A stretch of DNA of 64,000 nt from Zonotrichia leucophrys gambelii (GCF_028769735.1 NC_088171.1:131891533-131955532); one strand, 5' to 3'. Counted from the stretch's first letter, positions 37,726 through 50,710 are shown. The notes: generated from the letters alone by a model not told the origin. Translations and numbers: made by a program.

Positions 37726-40700
37726 GTGAGTTCGGTGCGCGGGGGACTGCGGGCACTGGGCGCGCTGCCGGTGGCCTGGGTGGGATGGGCTCCCGCCGTC
37801 TGAGCGGTGGAGAGCAGCAGCGGCGGAGCCGCTGATTTCCCGTGCGCCCATCCCGGCTTCTCTCCGCTGGGACGGCGCCGGGGCCGGGGGCTTTTGGCGG
37901 TTTCCCGGCTGTGGAGCAGCCGGCGGTCTCGGCCGCCCGCCTCCCGGGCAGCCTCGGAGCGGGGCCGGGAAGGTGCGCAGCCGCCGCGGCTGTGCCGGGT
38001 CAGCCCGCGCCGCTGGCCCGGCCGTGTGGAGCCTCCTGGCGGCGGCCGTGGGGCTGCGAGCGGGGGGCGCGGGGCATCGGCGGCTGGCTCCGGCTCGGGG
38101 CTGCTCTGGGACCGACTGGGGGATGGCTTCTTTGGTTGTGTTTTCTTTTTGCTTAGCGCATACCTCATCTCCTTTGCTAGGTTAGAAACAAACAAAAACC
38201 CATAAAAAAGGAAAAAATATACTTTTTTAATTGCAGCGATACTGTATTGTTGACATTCATTCGGTGTGTTATCTGTAACAGCCTCTTAATCATTACTGTC
38301 GCTGAGTCAGTTGTTCCCAGGCTTGTGTTTTCCTGCCGCTGACAGCTCCTGACTAAGAACCCGAAAGCCTCTCTCGGTCTCTGTCCTGTTTTCCTCCCCG
38401 GACGATGGCCCTTGATAGCAGCCTGACTTCTCTTGTGCTGCCTGGCTTGCACAATAGCACACGAACGTGGCCTTTTTAAAGGCGCTTGTCCAAAAGGATG
38501 TCAAAGCATCAACCACTTTCTAAATGTGCCGTGGTTTTAAGCCCAGCTGGAGATGAAACCAGGACAAAATGATTCAGATGTTTTTTTGGATCCTCCTTGG
38601 GGTGGGGGAAGGGAAAAATGGGACAAACAGCTTTTGATCTACAGAAAGTCATTTGTGGGTCAAAAGCTGAGGTTTGTTTAGCTCACATTCTCAGGAACAG
38701 GGATCTCTCTCTTACTTGTTAGAGGGTAAGGATCCCAAGGGTGATGCCTTGGGAGCCTTGCTAGGGGAGTGTGAGCTCTCATCTTGCTCCACTCTGTGCA
38801 GAACAAAAAGGCAGCCTCTGCCTGAAGGTACCTCCAGGCTTGATCTAGGAAAGAGACAACACACATGTGTGGGAGTACAGGGAAAGCCAGTGCTGATCAG
38901 CAGCCACACAATGGCTTACTAGTTAGCCTAAAGAAAAAACAAACTCATTTTTTCATAGGCCTGGTGCCAGGAGAGAGTTAGGGAAGGATGTGGAAGGTGA
39001 CTGGAAAACTACAGACTTAAACTTCCACTTAGAATTCATTTCCTTATCCATAGTAAGCGCTGCCTATAACTGAAGCACTCAAACCTTCTCAAGAAGGTAC
39101 TTGGGAACACTGTAGGCATTTGGCATTTCCTTAGGTAACCCATCCAGGGCTTAGAGACCTTAATGGTTAAGTGTGTTTCCTGCTAGTAACCACTGAAAGT
39201 TGAACTTTACTGCAGTTAAAGCCACTTCTGCTTGCTCTGGGTGTAGAAGAAGACAATAAATGTTTGCCTCTTTCTTCACATAATTGACTACTGTTGTAAT
39301 TTTTTCTTTCCCTCTATTAAGCTTTACCATTTTTAAAGTTTTGTTGATTTTCTTTAGACTTCTGATAATTTTTGTAGCTCTCTTTAGGAGAGACCTAATG
39401 TTTCATTTTTAAGTGTGGTCCTTAAAAATAGACCTGTATCACTATTGCAGCTGAGCCTGTTGTTTCTAGTCTTGTGTTTTCCTGCAGTCAGTCATTTCTC
39501 TTGAGCATAACTTCTTGAGTTTCACTGTACCTTTTCATATTGCTCCTGAAGACTACTTTAAATTCTGCTCCTCTCCTCTTGTGATGTGTGAACAAGGAGG
39601 AAGCTGCATAAATGTGTACAGGAGCAGTGCTGCATGGAGCAAGTGCTTGTCCTTCCCTTGAACAAGTGGGTGATGGGGTCTGGTTTCCTGGGGTAAGGTG
39701 ACACAGGAGGCCAAACAGCTCTTTGGTGTGGCCTTAGAGTTCTAGGGTAAAGCAAGGTATACTGATCTATATATAAATAATATTCTTCATGAGTTGTATC
39801 TTTTAGTATCGAGGTTTGTCCACTGTCATGTGTCTTGCTTCCTTTCTGAATGCAGGCACTCATACTGCCTTACATGGATATATTCTTTCCTATTTAATAA
39901 TCAAATAGGTATTTAATCAGTAATAATTCTGACCTGCTGTGATGATTCAAATTTTGCTATGGGCAAAAGTAACTTGTTGTTAAGTTGGTGAATGTTTTTC
40001 CTCATGGTTTTTGCTTTTTTACCTGCTTTAATGGCTTCTATTTATTGGCTCATACATAAATATCCAAGGCAGTTCTGGGGTGTTTAAACATTCAGTTTCT
40101 TGGTACTAATGGGATTTTTCATCTTCACTGCCAAATGCAGAGGTCAGGCTTACAGTGACCAATTACATGTAGATTTAGGGGAGTGAATTGAGAAATAAGC
40201 ACTGGGTTTAGTTAAACACATCCAATACTTTTCCATGTTCCTTTGACTTAGGATACCTGACTAGTTGGGTGGTTGCTGTGAACATGATCTCGCTGGTAAC
40301 TCTGTGGTGTACTTTGAACCTGAAGACAGGATGTGCCTTGCTACTGTGTTAACTTGCAGTTAGGGTGGAACAGGGAAGAAACACTGCTTTGGGCTTCCCT
40401 GGGAGCCCTCACCAGGGCTCCTCTGTGTCAGCAGGGGAGGTGAGTTGTCTGGAGCAGAAAACCTGCCCTTGCCTTTGGTGTCTCTCTGACATGGAGGGAG
40501 CTGGGGGAGTGTAGACACAAGAGTCCTATACACCTCCTCCCTTAGGAGAAGGGGGGACTGACACCTACACAGACCTTTTTTGCAGGAGGTCTGAGACAAA
40601 GGCACTCAGCTCCCAGGAGTGACCTAGGATTGTGGTTTCTGTTTGTATCTAGCTGGGAGGGGATGGCAGATGCCACTGAAGCTGCCTCTCTTCAGGGAAG

Positions 40701-40808
40701 AATGTTCACTGGTACCTCAGACTGCACTAACCAGGGGCTTCTGATTTGTTTCCCTAGGGATGTTACCTGTGGTTTTGTCATTAAGATGCTTGTCATCATT
40801 TTTTCCAG

Positions 40809-41090
40809 GTTTCACGTAAACTGTTTACAAGTCATGCTTTCGCATGTCCTGTACCTAAGCTGATAAAGCATCTATGCACTTTAATCTCAAGTCTGTGCCA
40901 CTCTGCTAGTAGTGTGAGCTGTGCCTTGAACCTTGGATATAAAGACCTACCAGCCAAAGTCTTGTTCCTGCCTTAGTAATGTTCCAGAGGTTAAATAACA
41001 TGCTCATGGGAGAGATTGATAGCTTGTCCAGCCAAGAGCCAGAGTTCAGTGAGAAGGAAGATGACGAGTGGATTCTGGTTGACTTTATAG
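40809..41090 (+). CDS. TP53INP1: TP53INP1 exon 2 with start codon (coding from 40979)
   Basis: Coding part 40979-41090 (112 nt) encodes MFQRLNNMLMGEIDSLSSQE and on to the LC3-interacting motif. The donor is TTTATAG|GTAAGA. The 5' end at 40809 follows the acceptor ATTTTTTCCAG; a second possible acceptor lies at about 40909 (TCTGCTAG), so the UTR part is uncertain. Confidence 0.85.
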
Positions 41091-44000
41091 GTAAGATGTC
41101 TGTCAGACATGAGTTCTGCCTTTGTCTTGCTCTGGCTCTTGCTTGTCTTACTTCCATGTGAACAAACCAGCATATTGGGAAAACTTTATATCAGCAAAAC
41201 CAGTGTGGGGTTAGAGTGTAGGGCATCTTCCAAACAAATATTACATGTTGTGTAAATTGGTGAGAAGAATGATGTCAGGTTTATAAGCCTGACACAGGCT
41301 TCAGCAGACCCACTTGTACAAATAAAACCTATTTGACTTATTTCGCAATTATATAGCTTTACTGATAATGTTGTTTCACATGTCTAACATGGCTTGTCTG
41401 GGAGCTCCCTTTTCCCCTCCCCTGCTTTTAAAAAGTAAAAATTTGTGTATGTGCTAACAGGGCTCTTTTTTAAATTTTTCTTTTTTATTATTATTATTTC
41501 ATATCCCGTTTCTGGCTGTGTGCAACTGTGTTGTTTTCGACCTTCTGCTATCACCAACATCCATGGTTCCTCTCCACTGATGACTGGTCCCCTGCAGCAG
41601 ACACTTGCACTAATTGCTCCGTGGAGGAAGCAGACCTCGTTGAAGCATCGGCCACGGACAGCTCGCCCGTCTTCTCTTGTTTATCATCTCCCCTGGAACA
41701 CTTGCCGGAGGCCAGCGAGTCCTGCTTCATCCAGTTTGAGTCATGTCCTATGGAGGAGAGCTGGTTTATTACCCCTCCCCCATGTTTTACTGCAGGTGGA
41801 TTAACCACTATCAAAGTGGAGACCAGTCCCATGGAGAACCTCCTGATAGAGCATCCCAGCATGTCTGTGTATGCTGTCCACAACACCTGTCACAGCCTTA
41901 ATGAGGCTGCATGTGGGGATCAGGAGTTTCACAGCCCAGGTAGCCCCAGGTATGTCTGAATTCTCTTGTCAAGGAGCTCTGGTGCTGAAAATATCTGGTT
42001 TCTCCTTGATCAGCTTAGACACTTAATACTGAATTTTCCAGCTTATTTCAGGGGAGGTGAATAAAGCATGAATACCACACAAGGTGTGTAGAGTGGTCAG
42101 GTGCCTGCCTGCTCAGAAAAGTGTTGTACAAGATGGCAGTGTTGGCAAACAGCTGGGTATGCGTTTTGGCACTGCAGTGAATATTCATGGAGCCTTGTTA
42201 CTCCTTTGCAGAGTATGTTCCAGTCCTGTGTAGACTGGTGGCAGTTAACTGTATAGCCAGTAATGTAGATATGAAAGCACTTTGCCCCCTTCACAGCTAT
42301 GTGTGTTTTTCATAACTGTTAGTCAGTATTCTTTCAGTCACCTTGTGAGATGAAACACAGAACTCTAATGATCCTGACAGGGAAGTAGCTTTGGGGTTAG
42401 GTGAGAGGCTTCTATGTTTTTTTTTTTTCATTCCTCAACCTAGTGATAAGGACAGGATTAAATTTGCCCACAAGTGGCTTGTGGAGCAAAAGTAAACTGA
42501 AAGACTCCACAAAGCTTAGTCCCCTCAATGTGAAAATCTGTGCTGCAGCCTTCTACTTTTAGCAAAGTAAGTGCTGAAAATCTATCCATGGGGTTTATTG
42601 TAGAGGCATGTTTGCCATGCCCTGCCATTCTTTGGTGTTGGTGTATGCAGCTGTACCAGTACAGTGAACATGGCTGTATGCAAATAGAGGATTCCTTTGC
42701 CATTATGACCCCGTGTGTTCATTGGGTTTGAAATAATTGGGTGTTTTGTGAATCCCAGTTAGTAACAAAGACTGACTTTTCATACCATCTAGTTCTTAAG
42801 TTTAGAAACAGTAGTACTAAAGAAAAAAAAATCACAGTATACTGAGCTTTGATATACAGGAAGAAATTAGTGTAGTGCTTGAGTTGTTGTAGGTAGATGC
42901 CTATTGACTTGTCCAATCAGCCCTTTGCCATATTTAAGTTTTCAGCTCAAAGAAGCAGGTGACTTTGAAATGACATACTGCTGTATAATGTTGAAATATA
43001 GTGCTGATACTATTGATCTTGGTGTGGGATTTGTATAATTATTTGGGGAGGACAGTTTATGATGTTAAGCATCAGGGTCTAGTTTAAGTTAAATTGGAGG
43101 AAACTATGAACAGACAGCACCTTTAAAATGAGAGTTTGAAGGAATCTCCAAGAGTGCTGTAGGCTGCAGGACATGCCCTAGCACTTTATCTAAAATACAA
43201 TTTTCAGTGAATAGTAACACTCAAAAGTTGGATACTGACTTTTCAGTCACTTGACCTGGGGATCCTGATGTAAATTCAGCCAGAGAAGGATCCGGTCTTG
43301 TGTTACACAGCACAGTTAAGCTGCTTCAGTGCCTGGGGAACCTAGAGGTGTGCTCTTCAGCTGGTGTGTAATTAAGTTTCTTCACACTGAACTCTGTGCT
43401 GTTGCTTTATCAGAGGATCCAGGCTCTTGTACAGGATATTTTGTGTGATAACTGGGGTGAGACTTAGGTCTAAAGCTGAGGTAAACTGCAGAATTTGGGA
43501 ACATTGGTTACACACATACTAGAGTAAGTTTCAAAAGCTGTTATGAAGTCTCTAGTGGTTTAATGGTTGGCCATTTAATATTGTAGGGCCAAGAAAAGCT
43601 GCTTAAGGCACACTGGCACAGTAAGTACTACTGTTTTGGAACAGTGCTTTTTGTTTGATCAGGCTGCTAGCAACACTGCTTCCTCTAGAGCCTTGTCTGC
43701 CAAAGCAATACTGGTTTTAGGACTAACCTTTGTGCCAAATGATTACTTGATCAAGCCTAACTACATCTGCTTTAACAAGCCAAAATGCTAAGTGCAGAAA
43801 AATTACTGAAATGATTGGGTTGGGTGTCTGAAGCCTTTAATGTTTCTTGTGAGCTGTGGTTGTGTAGCACGATGAGCAGGACACTTCTGCTTTCTGGCAA
43901 AGTAGACACTGGAAGCACAGCAGCAAGTGCATGTAGTGATGGTCTGGCTTAAGACACAGCCCCTCTAAAACTGCATTTTGGCAATGTGATGGAGTCTCAT

Positions 44001-46229
44001 CAACCCTGTTCTCTCAGTGCATGGAGCTCACTAGTGCCAGCTACCAAATGTACCTAAGGTACTGAAAGGCTGCATTTTGGAAGAACATGTGGATGTTTAG
44101 CTCATTCAAACCACCTCTGCTATCCCAGTGTCACTTTGATGACAAATAAAGTGTTGGTTTGCAAAGCATTGCTGGAAAAGTATTTGATAAGAGGGGGGGA
44201 AAAAAGCTAAAGTATTTTCAGCCAGCAAGTTTAAACCAGTTTTTCTCCTTTTGTGGAGGAAATCTCTTTTTTCATTTTAAATTCCTTTCAAAGCAAAAGG
44301 ATGTTGTATAAACTTCCCTATTTGTCAGATTAGTCATATTTTTCCATAACAAAACCACAGCAGTTTGTATTAACAGTTGCTGCCCTTTGCTAGTTAAGGG
44401 TATACTTAGGAAATACAGGTTGCAATAACTGTGGTGTGGCTTCCTGCCTCTATAATAGCTTTCCCTAGAAAGGCTTCACTTGCAGTTCCACCTCCAGCAC
44501 TGTTGGATGCACTAAGGGATTGCTCCATAAGGAAAATAGTAGTCCCATATTTGCACCAGTTTAATTTACCCTCATGTAAATTAAACTGGTGTAATCTGCA
44601 AAGAATGTCTTTACATGGCACTGTGAATTGATCTGTGCTTGTTACTCACTTTTTGTTTGGTATTTCAAGTGCTAGGTATAGGATAATAACCCGTGAAAAA
44701 TAGGGGAAGGCCAGCATGTCACATATGACTGTTCTGCAGTCTCTACTCTTCAGTCATTCATATCAAACTACCCAAGGATCCAAAAGCAAGATTGGGATAT
44801 TTGAAATAAGAAAAAAGTAGTAGGGAGGGAGTATTCCCTTGATGACAAGGAGTATTTCCCTCCAGTGTGCAGTGGGAGGAGGCAGAAGAGTTTACTTCAT
44901 GTCAGGCACCTGCAGCCTCCCAGAGTAAGGCTACAAAGGGTACCATGGGCATGGCAGACCTGACTTATGTCTACAGAGACATCATACAATAATTGCTAGT
45001 TAAGCTCTTCCAGAAGAGACTTTATATGACAAAGTCATGCTAGTGTTGAAAGACAGATTTCCCAAGAGACCTCTTGCTCATGCCTGGGCAAGTTCCTGGT
45101 CTTGCAGCCATCTTTCCTGGGCACCACTGACCAGTTGACAGCTGGTTGTTGGGCCCTGAGTGGGGAGAGAGAAGGCAAGAAACTCTGCTGCCACTGGTCT
45201 CACACCAGTTCTAGCACTCAGATTAGGGTTTTGCCTTATTTTTAAAAGGGCTAGGCTATTTTTAACTTTACTTTGTAAGTTTCAGGAAATGCCAGTGATT
45301 GTTCTGTCAAGTAGGGAAGTCCTTTTTCAGTTGCTGCTTGCATAGGCTGCTGGTTTGTTTTTCTCTAGTGCATGATGAAGCAAGGGTTTGCCAAAACTGC
45401 TGACTCACTGCTCATGACATTTAGGGGGCTGGTTGAGGAAAAATCTGAGTTATTTTTCATGTGTGTCACAACTGGTCTACCTTTCCATTCCTCTGCATGA
45501 ACATTGTTTGTTTGGATTTACTTGCGTGGCTGGCAATTGAAATGCACTTTTGTTAGTGTGCTTCTGTTTTCAGGCTGAACCACCAGTGTTCAAGATGATT
45601 TTAAACCAAACTTTGCCTAGTGGAAAACTCTCAAGTCTTCTAAAGCTGGAGCAGTGTGACACACATTGCCTTACATGTCTGATCTCTATTGCATCTTGGG
45701 CTTAGGGAGGTGGTGTGGGGAAGAAAGAGCACAGTAGAGTAAGAGCCAAAAGTCCTAAGGCTGTTGTGGGGCCCTCACACAGAAAGTGATTTAGCAGCAC
45801 TACAGGTTAATTTCTGGTGTGGTAAGTGGCTTGACCTTACCTCAGCCCAAATCTCTGTCCAGCAGAATGAGGGTTCCCTTTTGAAGTGCTGGATGCTGAT
45901 ATCCCTGTTCTCCCCTTTGTTTTGCTTGTCCTTCCAATGCACCTCAGTGGTGACTGATACCTGCTTGTTACATTTCTAGACAGGAGGCCCGAAATGAAAC
46001 AGGACAGCGTGTTCACTGCTATGTCACGGCTCTTGCTACTAGTTCAACTTTTCTGGAAAAAAGCAAGAGCTTTCGTCCTACCCACTGGATAAAAGAACAT
46101 AATGAAAGACACTGTCTCAACAGGAACAGTCTCCGTCGCCAAAACCTCGCCAGGGATTGCCACTCTCGGCAAATCAAGCACAACGGACTGTTTGTTCACC
46201 AGCCTTGCCAGCGTCAGTTCAATTACTGA
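40979..46229 (+). CDS. TP53INP1: TP53INP1, tumour protein p53-inducible nuclear protein 1 (complete CDS)
   Basis: Three coding exons, 40979-41090, 41601-41949 and 45980-46229, join to 711 nt (236 aa plus stop; human 240 aa). The protein is a stress-induced p53 target that moves between nucleus and autophagosomes, promotes p53 and p73 activity, and binds LC3/GABARAP. The acidic N-terminus with the LC3-interacting motif EWILVDF (Trp31 to Val34) is intact. The central conserved block CPMEESWFITPPPCFTAGG and TTIKVETSPMENLLIEHPS matches human closely, as does the C-terminal NRNSLRRQN through the end QPCQRQFNY. There is no signal peptide or membrane segment. The start is the conserved MFQRLN. Its p53-responsive element was not located. 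Confidence 0.97.
41601..41949 (+). CDS. TP53INP1: TP53INP1 coding exon 3
   Basis: 349 nt. Acceptor CTGCAGCAG|ACACTTGC; the preceding G completes Asp to give DTCTNCSVEEADLVEASATD as in human. The tandem acceptor could add one CAG, giving an extra Ala. The donor is CCCCAG|GTATGT. It carries the PEST-like acidic Ser/Thr region and the central conserved block. Confidence 0.95.
41950..45979 (+). other. TP53INP1: TP53INP1 intron 3
   Basis: 4.0 kb intron. Apart from a 16-bp perfect hairpin (44554-44591) I see no repeat element or gene inside it. The open frames here are short and unrecognised. Confidence 0.7.
44554..44591. repeat. Perfect 16-bp inverted repeat (hairpin) in TP53INP1 intron 3
   Basis: Arms CACCAGTTTAATTTAC and GTAAATTAAACTGGTG are exact reverse complements with the 6-nt loop CCTCAT. 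It may be the core of an old palindromic DNA transposon or a structured intronic RNA element. Confidence 0.9.
45980..46229 (+). CDS. TP53INP1: TP53INP1 last coding exon
   Basis: Acceptor CATTTCTAG|ACAGGAGG. It encodes RQEARNETGQRVHCYVTALA and then SKSFRPTHWIKEH, NRNSLRRQNLARDC and the end HQPCQRQFNY, with TGA at 46227-46229. A 192-nt open frame at 46102 is a shadow in another frame. Confidence 0.95.
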
Positions 46230-49200
46230 TGGCTCTTGTGGTTTTAATCTATGGCCTAATTGTTTCTTAGGTTGCTTTTGTTTTCATGTGTAGGTAAGTG
46301 TGGTCAATCTGAAGCTGATTGTCAATCCCTCAAACACAATCATAACTAGTGTTGCATTATTTTCAAAAGACACGTAAATCTCCGAACATCTTGCATCAAG
46401 TTCTAAATGTTGATGTTAAATATCAATGTCTTGGAAGCCTATCAGTATGATAGTTTGTGTGCTGTTTTATAAACTTTGATGTATAGATGGGTTCTTAGTT
46501 GGTATTTTAAAGAAATTTGAGATGGAAATCAGTTACATTTTGCATTAATCAAAACGAAGTTAGAAAATTTGAGGTTAGCCATGTGCTTTAATGACCAGTA
46601 CTTGACAGCTTGTGTATCTGTCTGTATTCAGCATATATGATTACTTTCTGACAAGGAAATTCTACAGCTGCCAGTGGATATTACATAGCTGTGCTGAGCT
46701 GTTTCAAGAAGGACATCTCATCTAAATTCCTAGAACTTGTGTTAGTGGGGGCTGTGTAGGTGTGCTGGGTACTTGGTATGGATATTGAAAGAGGGTTAAA
46801 TGTCCCACCAACATTGTTGCAGTACAATATGGCACCAGTGTTACAGATGTAGTACCTCACAGTGGAGTGGGAAGAAAAGTGAACCCTTGGGTAACATGCA
46901 GATGCACAACACAGAACTGAACTGGGCTTTACCAGATAAAGTTTGAGTTTCTCTAACTATTTCTGTCTTTGAAGCATGTATTTCCCCTACCCTATCTCAT
47001 TTAATCTCTAGTCTAGTTAAAGGAGAAAGATGGTGGATTGACCATTCTTTTAACCTATCAGTAGCTGACTGCTCTTCAAAGAAGTCAGACTGATAGACAG
47101 CTATTTCTGAGCTACAAATGGCTATTAGATTGTCTCATATTCACAGATTGAGAGTAGCTCAGAAGTCGCTAGAAGGAAGCTTTTATTCCAAGTTCTCCTA
47201 ATTTTCTCTCTTTTTCTCTATGAAAATGAAATCCAAGTTAATGGGGACTGGAAATGAAGGGCAGTGTGAGGTAGGGGGAATTGGATGCTGAGCTAAATAC
47301 AGTGATAACAGTATATAAAAATTGATCAATCAGCTGTGGTTGTTCTCCTAGCCCACTGGGGGCAGAAGGACTTAATAGCAATTCCATGGGCCAACAGGAA
47401 AGAAAAGCCATTCAAAACTATCAAGTAGTTTTCTTAAGAGCACTGAGCAAGATGTTTTGGGAGTTGGCAGGCAGTGCCAACTACAACTGCAGGTAAAGTT
47501 CACCTGTTAACAAAAGCTGTGTTACACAGCAGCCAGTGGTATGCTGGACCCTGCTAGATCAGTCTGGGAAGTGGATTGAATGGGAATGGACGTAAGGAAG
47601 CAGAAATCTTCAGTGAGAGGAGGGGGGGGGAACCAAAAGTAAGTTTATCTTCCTTTCTGCCAGTGCTTAATGTGATTTGCTGTTTTCCCTTGTGTTTAGT
47701 GCCTAGGGCATTACAGTGTTAACATTACACTCAGCTGTGTCTTCCAGTAGTCCTTACACAGAAATTGGTACAAGGAGTCATGTGAGGAGTCCTTGAAATA
47801 AGACAAGGTCAATAATGTGAATTGTTCCAGACTTAAGAAGTATTTAAATTCAGCCAGATGCTTCAATTTCACTGAAGCAAAGCCCCAGCAATTCAAATTG
47901 ACCTTGATGTAGTGGTACTGTTGCGTGTTCTGCAGCTGAAATTGTTGTGGAGCCTACTTAGCATACAGGAACAGCATTCATAGCCTACATTTCGCTGCAG
48001 ATGTCCTGCTTCACTGCAATTAGGATTGTCACAAAGGGATGTTGAAAATAATTAAATGTACAAAAGTAAGAGGTGCTTTCCTGGATACGCTAGTTTTTGG
48101 GGTTTTGTTGTTTGGTGATTTTTTTTTTTTGACAAGTTGAATTCACATGGACACTGAAAGAAAACAAAATTGGTCACACCATGATTTTCCAAAAGAGATA
48201 CTTTGTTACTGCTGTTTTAGCAGTATGTGCCCATGTCCATACAACAATTCTCATGTGGTCCAAATACTTTGGTTTATCTGCAAATAGCTGTAGTTTCACC
48301 AGTCTCTTATCTGTTCACAAGTACTCTTACTTGCCTCAGATTATCTACCTACCTTTATCACTCCAACTTTTTGTCTAGCTTAAACTTCCTTATCCTTGCT
48401 GCCAACTTTCTAGCTCAGGAAAATTCTTTGCTTTCCTGTATTACTTTTCTTTATATAAAAGTAACTACTTTCCTTCAGCTTTAATTTTCTTAAAGTGCAA
48501 TGAAGGAAGATGGAGCCTCCACCTCCCTGTGTCGGAAGGAGTAAGTAATCCCTTAACTCCTAATGGGGAGGTGGAGCTGAGAGTATAAGGCTCCCAGGCA
48601 TTAAAATGAGAGCCTTGGTCTGTTCTTCTCAGTAGGCAAGTAAATGCAACTTTAGACTGCTCCTAGAATTGGGAGATACTGATCTTTTTATACTGCATTA
48701 CTAGATGACTTTCTGGTGATGAAAACCTATATCTTTCAGGATATAAACTATTTTGTTGCACAAAGCTGTGCTTCTCAATTTGTAATATTGGAACCATATT
48801 ATTGTGTGAGATAGTACTACATCAATGGCTTTTTGTTAATTTGTTTTACGTATTTATGTTGGTCTAGCCCTGTTTTGTGCCTGGAGCTATTGGGCAATTA
48901 GATTTGTTTTGGTTTACTGTTTTAATAGTGAGCTGTGTGGCTTTTTATATGGTTTTTTGAATTGTATTAAAGTGTGTTTTTTCTTGTAAAAGTGGAGGCC
49001 TTGCACTGTCTCATACTGATTGATATTCATGAATCTTGCGAAATTGTATTTTCATATGTATTGGTCAATGGACAGATTTGCATTTTAAACTGTGCCTTCT
49101 ACACAGCAAACTTGAAGATTCAAAAGGGACATTTCAGTTGGGATTAATACTGTACATCAGTCTATGCATATATGGCAGCTTCTCTCCAGAGCCACTTCTC

Positions 49201-49430
49201 TATTTGTAGCAGTCCTTTTGATATGGAAGAATCTGTGGCTCTTATTTTTAATAGTTTAACACAAGCTGAAAACAGACAAAATACAGCACTTTGCCAAAAA
49301 AGGTAGCATTGCTTAACCAGTGTGTATTTACTAAAGTGATCTTCTGTATTTTGTTTTCATGGTGCGTTCTGCGCACTGTGGGGAAACATGATCTTAACTC
49401 TCAATAAAAAATGGCCTATTAAAAGTTGTC
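46230..49430 (+). other. TP53INP1: TP53INP1 3' UTR
   Basis: About 3.2 kb after the stop with no repeats recognised, AT-rich and TGTTTTAT-rich, as expected for the long TP53INP1 3' UTR known in mammals. It holds two GCATTAA matches to the miR-155 seed, ATTAAA at 48966 (possible earlier poly(A) site) and AATAAA at 49403. The 3' end is inferred. Confidence 0.65.
49403..49408 (+). terminator. TP53INP1: Poly(A) signal of TP53INP1
   Basis: AATAAA in TCTCAATAAAAAATGG, followed within 20-40 bp by the GT-rich TTGTCCGTCTGTTCTT. Cleavage is expected near 49420-49435. Confidence 0.65.
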
Positions 49431-49847
49431 CGTCTGTTCTTTAATGTTATAGGTTAATGAAAATCCAAATGTCTGAGCGTCTTGTGCAGGTGGCAGGTCC
49501 AATGTGTGTCTCACTGCTAGCTCTAGTACAGCAGTTGCTCTGGGCCTTGGCTTGCATTGCTGATCCAGTGACATCCAAGCAGTGTTGCACATCTCTGCTC
49601 ACTGCTGCCTTTCCTGACCAATGTGCAGGAACTCTGTAGGTGAGCAGGACAGAGATAAAACCCACATGAAATGTGCATTGTGGAGGGGATTTTTTTCTGT
49701 AACTTAGCTGAACCTTTCTTGTTTCAGCTCATACCCCACTGCCTATCATTGCCCTGCCATGCACCACCATGAAAAAATCTGTGTGAAAAGCTGCTGGTAC
49801 AGGTATCCTATGAGGGGGCAGAGACCCTATGCAGATGCCTAGGGATG

Positions 49848-50545
49848 GGGTTAGGGAAGGCAAAGTAAAGCCACTTGCAGCTGAACTTGGCAAGGGATGT
49901 GGAGGGGTACAGAATCCATGTGACAAAGGACATGGAGAAGGCTGAGGTACTCCATGTCTTTGCCTTGGTGTCTACTGGAAGACCATCCTTTGGGACTGCA
50001 GGCCCCTGGCACATGTGGGAAATGTGAAAGCAATGAAGATCAACCCTTGGGTGAGAAGTCTCAAGGTAAGAAAGGCTTGAAGAAATGCACCATACACAGT
50101 TTTATGGGATGCACCTGTAAGTGTTGAAGGAGCTGGCTCAGAAACTCACATCTTGCTGGGCTGCAGCAGGCAGGGGGTTGACAGTGAGGAGGAGGGAGGT
50201 GATGTTGCACCTCCACCCTGGGCCAGGGAGACACATCTGAATGGCATGTCCAGTGCTGAGCTCCCACTAGGAGAGGGCATGGATGTGCTAGAGGGCATCC
50301 AGCAAGAGGCCAGAGCATAACAGGATTGAAGACTGAAATAACCAGGAGATGATGAGAGCTGGGACTGTTTAGACTGGGGAAGAAAAGTCAGAGGGGATCT
50401 TGTCAAGGTATATAAACAACTGAAGGGGGCAAAAAGGCAACAGAAGCCAGACTCTTTTCTGGTGGTGCCTAGTGAAAGGACAAAAGGCAGTGTGTGCAAG
50501 CTGAAATACAGGAAATCCTTGGATGTAAGAAATAGGCTCAGTGAT
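49848..50545 (+). mobile_element. Degenerate CR1 LINE (ORF2 part with internal deletion)
   Basis: Broken frames still show CR1 ORF2 pieces: the TKDMEKAEV block near 49930, and near 50390 the KVRGDLVKVYKQLKG-like block followed by VVPSERTKG. Many stops and frameshifts; not a gene. Confidence 0.7.
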
Positions 50546-50587
50546 CTCCATGTTGTTATGGCTTTTTCTGAAACGATATGAATGAGT

Positions 50588-50710
50588 GGGGATTTTTGCC
50601 TCCAGTCACTGGGGATCCTTGATCTCTGTGGCCTTCCAAAGATCATGGAGATTGGCCTTGAAATGACATCAGCCAGCTCTCTCAGCATTGGATACAGGCT
50701 TCCATGGATC
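50588..50710 (-). mobile_element. Inverted CR1 [20 protein letters not shown] fragment
   Basis: Read on the minus strand, 50688-50590 gives LRELADVISRPISMIF and then RIPSDWR, the CR1 RT block usually written LRELADVV...IPSDWK. It lies opposed to the plus-strand CR1 piece just to its left. Confidence 0.75.

Larger units (their letters stand above)
37440..38115. promoter_or_regulatory. TP53INP1: CpG island / TP53INP1 promoter
   Basis: Dense CpG block with many GC boxes (GGGGCGGGGCGGAGC near 37530), GTCACGTG at 37582-37589 (bHLH-ZIP site) and an inverted CCAAT box (ATTGG, 37617-37621). It surrounds the predicted non-coding exon 1. Open frames of up to 210 aa here are GC-rich shadows. Confidence 0.8.

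Noticed and set aside
37563..38205. 210-aa minus-strand open frame in the TP53INP1 CpG island
   Set aside because: GC-rich shadow; no conserved pattern and it crosses the predicted exon 1 donor.
50146..50688. 180-aa minus-strand open frame
   Set aside because: Its first 35 or so residues are an inverted CR1 RT fragment; the rest reads antisense through another CR1 piece.
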